A stretch of 64,000 bases of DNA, from assembly GCA_028873795.1 (NCBI GenBank), contig JAPPNP010000026.1, forward strand, positions 72,304 to 136,303. The letters are read 5' to 3'. This DNA comes from Chloroflexota bacterium. Its GTDB lineage: Bacteria > Chloroflexota > UBA11872. The translations under genes and the position numbers were made by a program. Below the pieces are notes generated by a model. The model was not told the DNA's origin, did not search any database, and saw only the letters and a program-made list of their open reading frames with translations. Positions within the stretch are counted from its first letter, which is position 1; each line of letters opens with the position of its first letter. This document shows, piece by piece, positions 60,935 through 64,000 of the stretch.

Positions 60935-62776
60935 GTGCGCCGCCGGCGCGCCGGTCGCCTGGTGACGCGCCTCGAGCGCGAGCCTGTGCTGATCGGCGCC
61001 CTGGCGGGCGCCGCGGCGGCGCTGGTGTTCCTGGTTCCGGCGACGCCCATGGGCGGGTTCGACGGACTGCTCGGGTCGCCGGTCGACGACGCGCTGCTGG
61101 CCGTGCACCTGGTCATCGGCGCCGCGGTGGGCGCGGCCTACGCCCGCCTCATTCCGCTGCACCGGCGCGGCGAGCACGCCTCGCGCATCACGCTGGCCCT
61201 CATGGCGGGGCTCATCTTGTGGGTCGTTGGTCCGCTCACTATCGGTCCAGCGCTCGACGGCGCGGCGCCTACCTGGTCGGTCGAGGCCGCGTCGCGGCAC
61301 TTTCCCAGCCTCATCGCCCATCTGATGTTCGGCGGCGGTCTCGGCGTGCTGCTGGCGTTGGCGGCGCGCGCGGGAGTGGGTGGCGGCGCCGAAGCGCGGA
61401 CGGCTTCGCGGGAGTCGGTGCAACCCGTGCGCGTGGTGATCGTGGGCGGCGGCTTTGCCGGCCTGGGGGCCGCGCAACGCTTCGAGGAGCTGAACCGGCG
61501 GGACGTTCCCCTGGACGTGACCCTGGTGAGCCGCAGCAACTTCCTGCTCTTCACCCCGATGCTCGCGGAGGTCGCGTCGAGCGGACTGGACGCTCAGGCG
61601 ATCTCGGCGCCCATCCGCGTCGCCTGTCCGCACACGCGCTTCCGCCACGCCGACGTGCAGGCGGTCGACGCCGACGCCAAGTGCATCACGGCGATCCCCA
61701 TCGGCTCCAACGAGACCGAGGAGATTGCCTACGACCACTTGATCGTGGCGGTCGGCTCCGTGCCCGCGTACTACGGACTCCCGGGACTGGCCGAGCACGC
61801 CTTTACCCTGAAGACCCTCGAAGACGCGGCCCGCCTGCGCAATCACGTCATCACGGCGCTGGAGACCGCGGAGCAGCAGACCGACGGACCCGCGCGGCAG
61901 GCGCTGCTGACGTTCGTGGTGGCGGGCGGTGGGTTCGCGGGCACCGAGGCCATCGCGGAGCTGTTCGACCTGGTGCGCAGCGTGCGCCGCTACTACCCCG
62001 GCATCGCCCGCGACGAGCCGCGGTTCGTGCTGGTGCACTCCAGCGACCGCATCATTCCCGAGCTCAGCCGCGAGTTGGGCGACTACGCCCGCGAAAGGCT
62101 CGAACGCCGCGGCATCGAGTTCGTGCTCGGCCGGCGCGTGGCCGCCGCCGATGCCGAAAGCGTCACTCTCGACGACGACTCCCGGCTTCCGACGCGCACC
62201 CTGGTCTGGACCGCTGGAAACCAGCCCAGCCCGTTGCTGCGCGGGATGCCCTGTGAGCGGAACCGCCGCGGCCAGCTCGTGGTCGAGCCCACGCTGCAGG
62301 TGCCCGGCATGGACGGCGTGTGGGCCTTGGGCGACGGCGCGCAGGTGCCGGACGTGCACCGGCCGGGCGCCTTTCACCCGCCCACCGCGCAGCACGCGAT
62401 CCGCCAGGGCAAGACCGTGGCCAACAACGTGGTGTCCGTCGCGAGCGGGCGGGCGCCAAAACCGTTCAACTACCGCGCCATCGGCTCGCTGGTCGCGCTC
62501 GGGTCCCGCACCGCCGCCGCCGAAGTGGCCGGCCGCAAGTTCTCCGGCTTCGTCGCCTGGGTCATGTGGCGCACGATCTACTTCACCAAGCTGCCGGGCA
62601 TGGACCGCAAGGTGCGGGTGGCGCTCGACTGGGCCATCGATCTGCTGTTCCCGCGCGACATCGTGCTGCTGCCCGGGCCGTCGGACACCCCGGAGCCGAG
62701 TGCGGGCGGCCGAAACGGCAAGGCCGATCCCCGTCCCGGCCCCGAGCCGGTCGCCCCAGGAGCGTCCGACGCATGA
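60935..62776 (+). CDS. Type II NADH dehydrogenase fused to an N-terminal four-helix membrane unit
   Basis: 613 residues. Residues about 16-145 form a membrane unit of four segments, beginning LIGALAGAAAALVFLVPATP and ending HLMFGGGLGVLLALAARA. From residue 165 a normal NDH-2 follows: FAD-binding VVIVGGGFAGLGAAQ, NADH-binding VVAGGGFAGTEAI (around 328-340), the LLFTPMLAEVASSGLD quinone-site region and VWALGDGAQVPD. NDH-2 transfers electrons from NADH to quinone without proton pumping. The added membrane unit is not part of standard NDH-2 and resembles the units of the next gene. GTG start at 60935. The stop overlaps the next ATG by four bases. Confidence 0.88.
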   Translation: MRRRRAGRLVTRLEREPVLIGALAGAAAALVFLVPATPMGGFDGLLGSPVDDALLAVHLVIGAAVGAAYARLIPLHRRGEHASRITLALMAGLILWVVGPLTIGPALDGAAPTWSVEAASRHFPSLIAHLMFGGGLGVLLALAARAGVGGGAEARTASRESVQPVRVVIVGGGFAGLGAAQRFEELNRRDVPLDVTLVSRSNFLLFTPMLAEVASSGLDAQAISAPIRVACPHTRFRHADVQAVDADAKCITAIPIGSNETEEIAYDHLIVAVGSVPAYYGLPGLAEHAFTLKTLEDAARLRNHVITALETAEQQTDGPARQALLTFVVAGGGFAGTEAIAELFDLVRSVRRYYPGIARDEPRFVLVHSSDRIIPELSRELGDYARERLERRGIEFVLGRRVAAADAESVTLDDDSRLPTRTLVWTAGNQPSPLLRGMPCERNRRGQLVVEPTLQVPGMDGVWALGDGAQVPDVHRPGAFHPPTAQHAIRQGKTVANNVVSVASGRAPKPFNYRAIGSLVALGSRTAAAEVAGRKFSGFVAWVMWRTIYFTKLPGMDRKVRVALDWAIDLLFPRDIVLLPGPSDTPEPSAGGRNGKADPRPGPEPVAPGASDA

Positions 62777-64000
62777 TCCGCTCCGATCGCCTCGGCGCAT
62801 GGCTGCTCACCGGCGCGGTGGCCGGGCTGGTGGGCGGCGTGGTGCTGGCCCTCGCCATGCTGGAGCTCGGAATGATGGCGTCGATGGCGCTCATCGTCAC
62901 CGCCCGCGAGTCGCTGGGCGTCGGGCTGGTGGTGCACTTCGCCCTTTCCGCCGTCTTCGGTGTCCTGTTCGCGGCCCTGGTGCGCAACCAGGCGCGCCGC
63001 AACGACGCTCTGGTGTTCTGGGGCCTCGCCTTCGGGGCGGTCGTGTGGTTCCTCGACCCGCTCACCCTCTACCCGCTCACGTCCGGCCAGCCGGTCACCT
63101 GGTCGCTGGCTGCCGCGCAATCGTCGTTCGACCTGCTGCTCGGCTTCCTGCTGTTCGGCGCGACGACGGGCCTGGCGCTGCTCATCCTGAGCCGGCCGGT
63201 CGTGCGCCGGCCCTCGCTGACGGGCCTGAGTCTGGGGGCCGCCGCGGGACTCGCGGCGGCGGCCATCGCGGCGGGCCTGCTGAACGACCAGGGGCAGACG
63301 CCAACGTTCGCCGCGCTGCCGGCCGACACGGCCGGGCCGGCTGCCTGGCTGGCCGCGCTGATCATCGGCGCGGTCGCCGGCGCGGGATTCGCGGCGCTGG
63401 CCCAGCGCCCCAGCGACAGCGCCGGGGCCGGACTGGTGCGCGGCGCCATGTACGGCTTTCTGCTCTGGGTCGTGCTGCGGCTCACGGTCCTGCCGCTCAT
63501 TTTGGAGGGCGGCCTCCCCTGGTCGGCGGGCGCCGCCGCGGACGCCTATCCCGCGCTCCTCGCCTATCTTGTCTTCGGCGGCTTTCTGGGCGTGGGCTAT
63601 CAATGGCTGCGCGGGCTCTGGCGTGTCCTCTTCGACGAGGTCGACAGCTCGGACGACGAGGAAGGCGTGGGAACACGCGGCCTGCGCGCCCTGGGACGAG
63701 GCATCGCCGCCGGGGTGGTCGGCGGACTGCTCTTTACCTACGTCATGATGCAGGTCGGCGCGCTGCGCGGCGTGGCCGGACTGATGGGCGGCGAGTCGCA
63801 GATCGCGGGCCTCGTGATCCACCTGGTCATCGCCATGCTCTTCGGCGCGGCCTACGGCCTGCTCTTCCGCCGCCAGAGCTACGACGCGGGCTCGGCCGTC
63901 GGCTGGGGCGTCTCCTACGGCTTCTTCCTGTGGATTCTCGGCCCGCAGATCCTCATGCCGATGCTGCTGGGCGCCACGCCCGCATGGTCCGCGGCAGGCG
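62773..64000 (+). CDS. Polytopic membrane protein with tandem repeated units (partial, runs off the window)
   Basis: ATG at 62773 overlaps the NDH-2 stop; the frame stays open for 409 codons to base 64000, so the gene is cut. Translation shows at least three tandem copies of a roughly 130-residue four-helix unit, beginning near residues 8, 150 and 298. Each has HxxxxxxFGxxxxxL, a Gly/Trp-rich segment with LW or VW before Pro-x-x-x-x-P, then PxWS and a final FGxxxGxxL. Examples are VVHFALSAVFGVLFAALVRN, PLTSGQPVTWSLAAA and IHLVIAMLFGAAYGLLFRRQ. The same unit heads the preceding NDH-2. No known family recognised. It may act as a membrane scaffold or partner for that enzyme. Confidence 0.75.
   Translation, partial: MIRSDRLGAWLLTGAVAGLVGGVVLALAMLELGMMASMALIVTARESLGVGLVVHFALSAVFGVLFAALVRNQARRNDALVFWGLAFGAVVWFLDPLTLYPLTSGQPVTWSLAAAQSSFDLLLGFLLFGATTGLALLILSRPVVRRPSLTGLSLGAAAGLAAAAIAAGLLNDQGQTPTFAALPADTAGPAAWLAALIIGAVAGAGFAALAQRPSDSAGAGLVRGAMYGFLLWVVLRLTVLPLILEGGLPWSAGAAADAYPALLAYLVFGGFLGVGYQWLRGLWRVLFDEVDSSDDEEGVGTRGLRALGRGIAAGVVGGLLFTYVMMQVGALRGVAGLMGGESQIAGLVIHLVIAMLFGAAYGLLFRRQSYDAGSAVGWGVSYGFFLWILGPQILMPMLLGATPAWSAAG

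Overview
The window is a contiguous, gene-dense stretch of a high-GC bacterial chromosome, by eye mostly mid-60s percent GC, with two clearly AT-richer patches. No rRNA or plasmid or phage backbone genes are seen. The gene set suggests a Chloroflexota-like, possibly SAR202/Dehalococcoidia-like, free-living or sponge-associated lineage. It includes adenosylcobalamin-dependent ribonucleotide reductase, ATP-type PEP carboxykinase, a FabL-like enoyl reductase, an archaeal-style Mre11-Rad50-NurA-HerA operon, phytanoyl-CoA dioxygenase and DUF2961 genes, and an orphan MetV-like protein. This placement is inference; no phylogenetic marker was compared.

Layout. 1-8.5 kb: end of an FAD-linked oxidase, amt, a FabL-like reductase, a nadD-rsfS group, mutS2 and a DUF4389 protein. 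8.5-12.4 kb: an AT-richer island carrying a three-gene restriction-modification-like operon (Eco57I/TaqI-like N6-adenine methylase, MT-A70 methylase, PD-(D/E)XK nuclease). 12.4-15.5 kb: a LON-domain protein, a two-gene ABC exporter, and a redoxin whose reading frame is crossed by an in-frame TGA in a UxxC motif, followed at once by a strong hairpin. This is the best candidate in the window for an unannotated selenoprotein. 15.9-26.4 kb: an acetoacetate-decarboxylase-like protein, pckA, a Yip1-like protein, nrdJ, TrkA/TrkH potassium uptake, a SIMPL protein and Mn/Fe superoxide dismutase. 26.6-30 kb: tRNA-Leu(UAG), tig, clpP and clpX, the core protein quality-control operon.

30.3-44.6 kb: a PEP-mutase/isocitrate-lyase-family enzyme, an isochorismatase-like hydrolase, a Cu/Zn-SOD lipoprotein, the overlapping mre11-rad50-nurA-X-herA operon for DNA end resection, a dolichyl-phosphate-sugar synthase-like GT2, DedA, MetV-like, LysM and sugar-nucleotidyltransferase genes, and tRNA-Leu(UAA). 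44.9-52.2 kb: a phytanoyl-CoA-dioxygenase-like enzyme, then a co-directional defence-type cluster read from right to left: mcrB, mcrC, an HTH-AbrB antitoxin, a PIN toxin and a GIY-YIG-like nuclease, with pyrE just upstream. 52.4-57.8 kb: a carbohydrate and small-molecule region with a Gfo/Idh oxidoreductase, a DUF2961/GH172 protein, a glycoside-hydrolase-like TIM barrel and a flavin reductase. 57.9-64 kb: a DEAD-box helicase, GDPD, then a compact module of a DM13 protein, an NDH-2 fused to an N-terminal membrane unit, and a long polytopic protein made of tandem copies of the same unit, cut by the window end.

Almost every intergenic gap contains members of at least five short interspersed palindromic repeat families. 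In three places the repeats run into gene ends, supplying the last residues of pyrE and the Gfo/Idh gene and a false upstream extension of mcrB.
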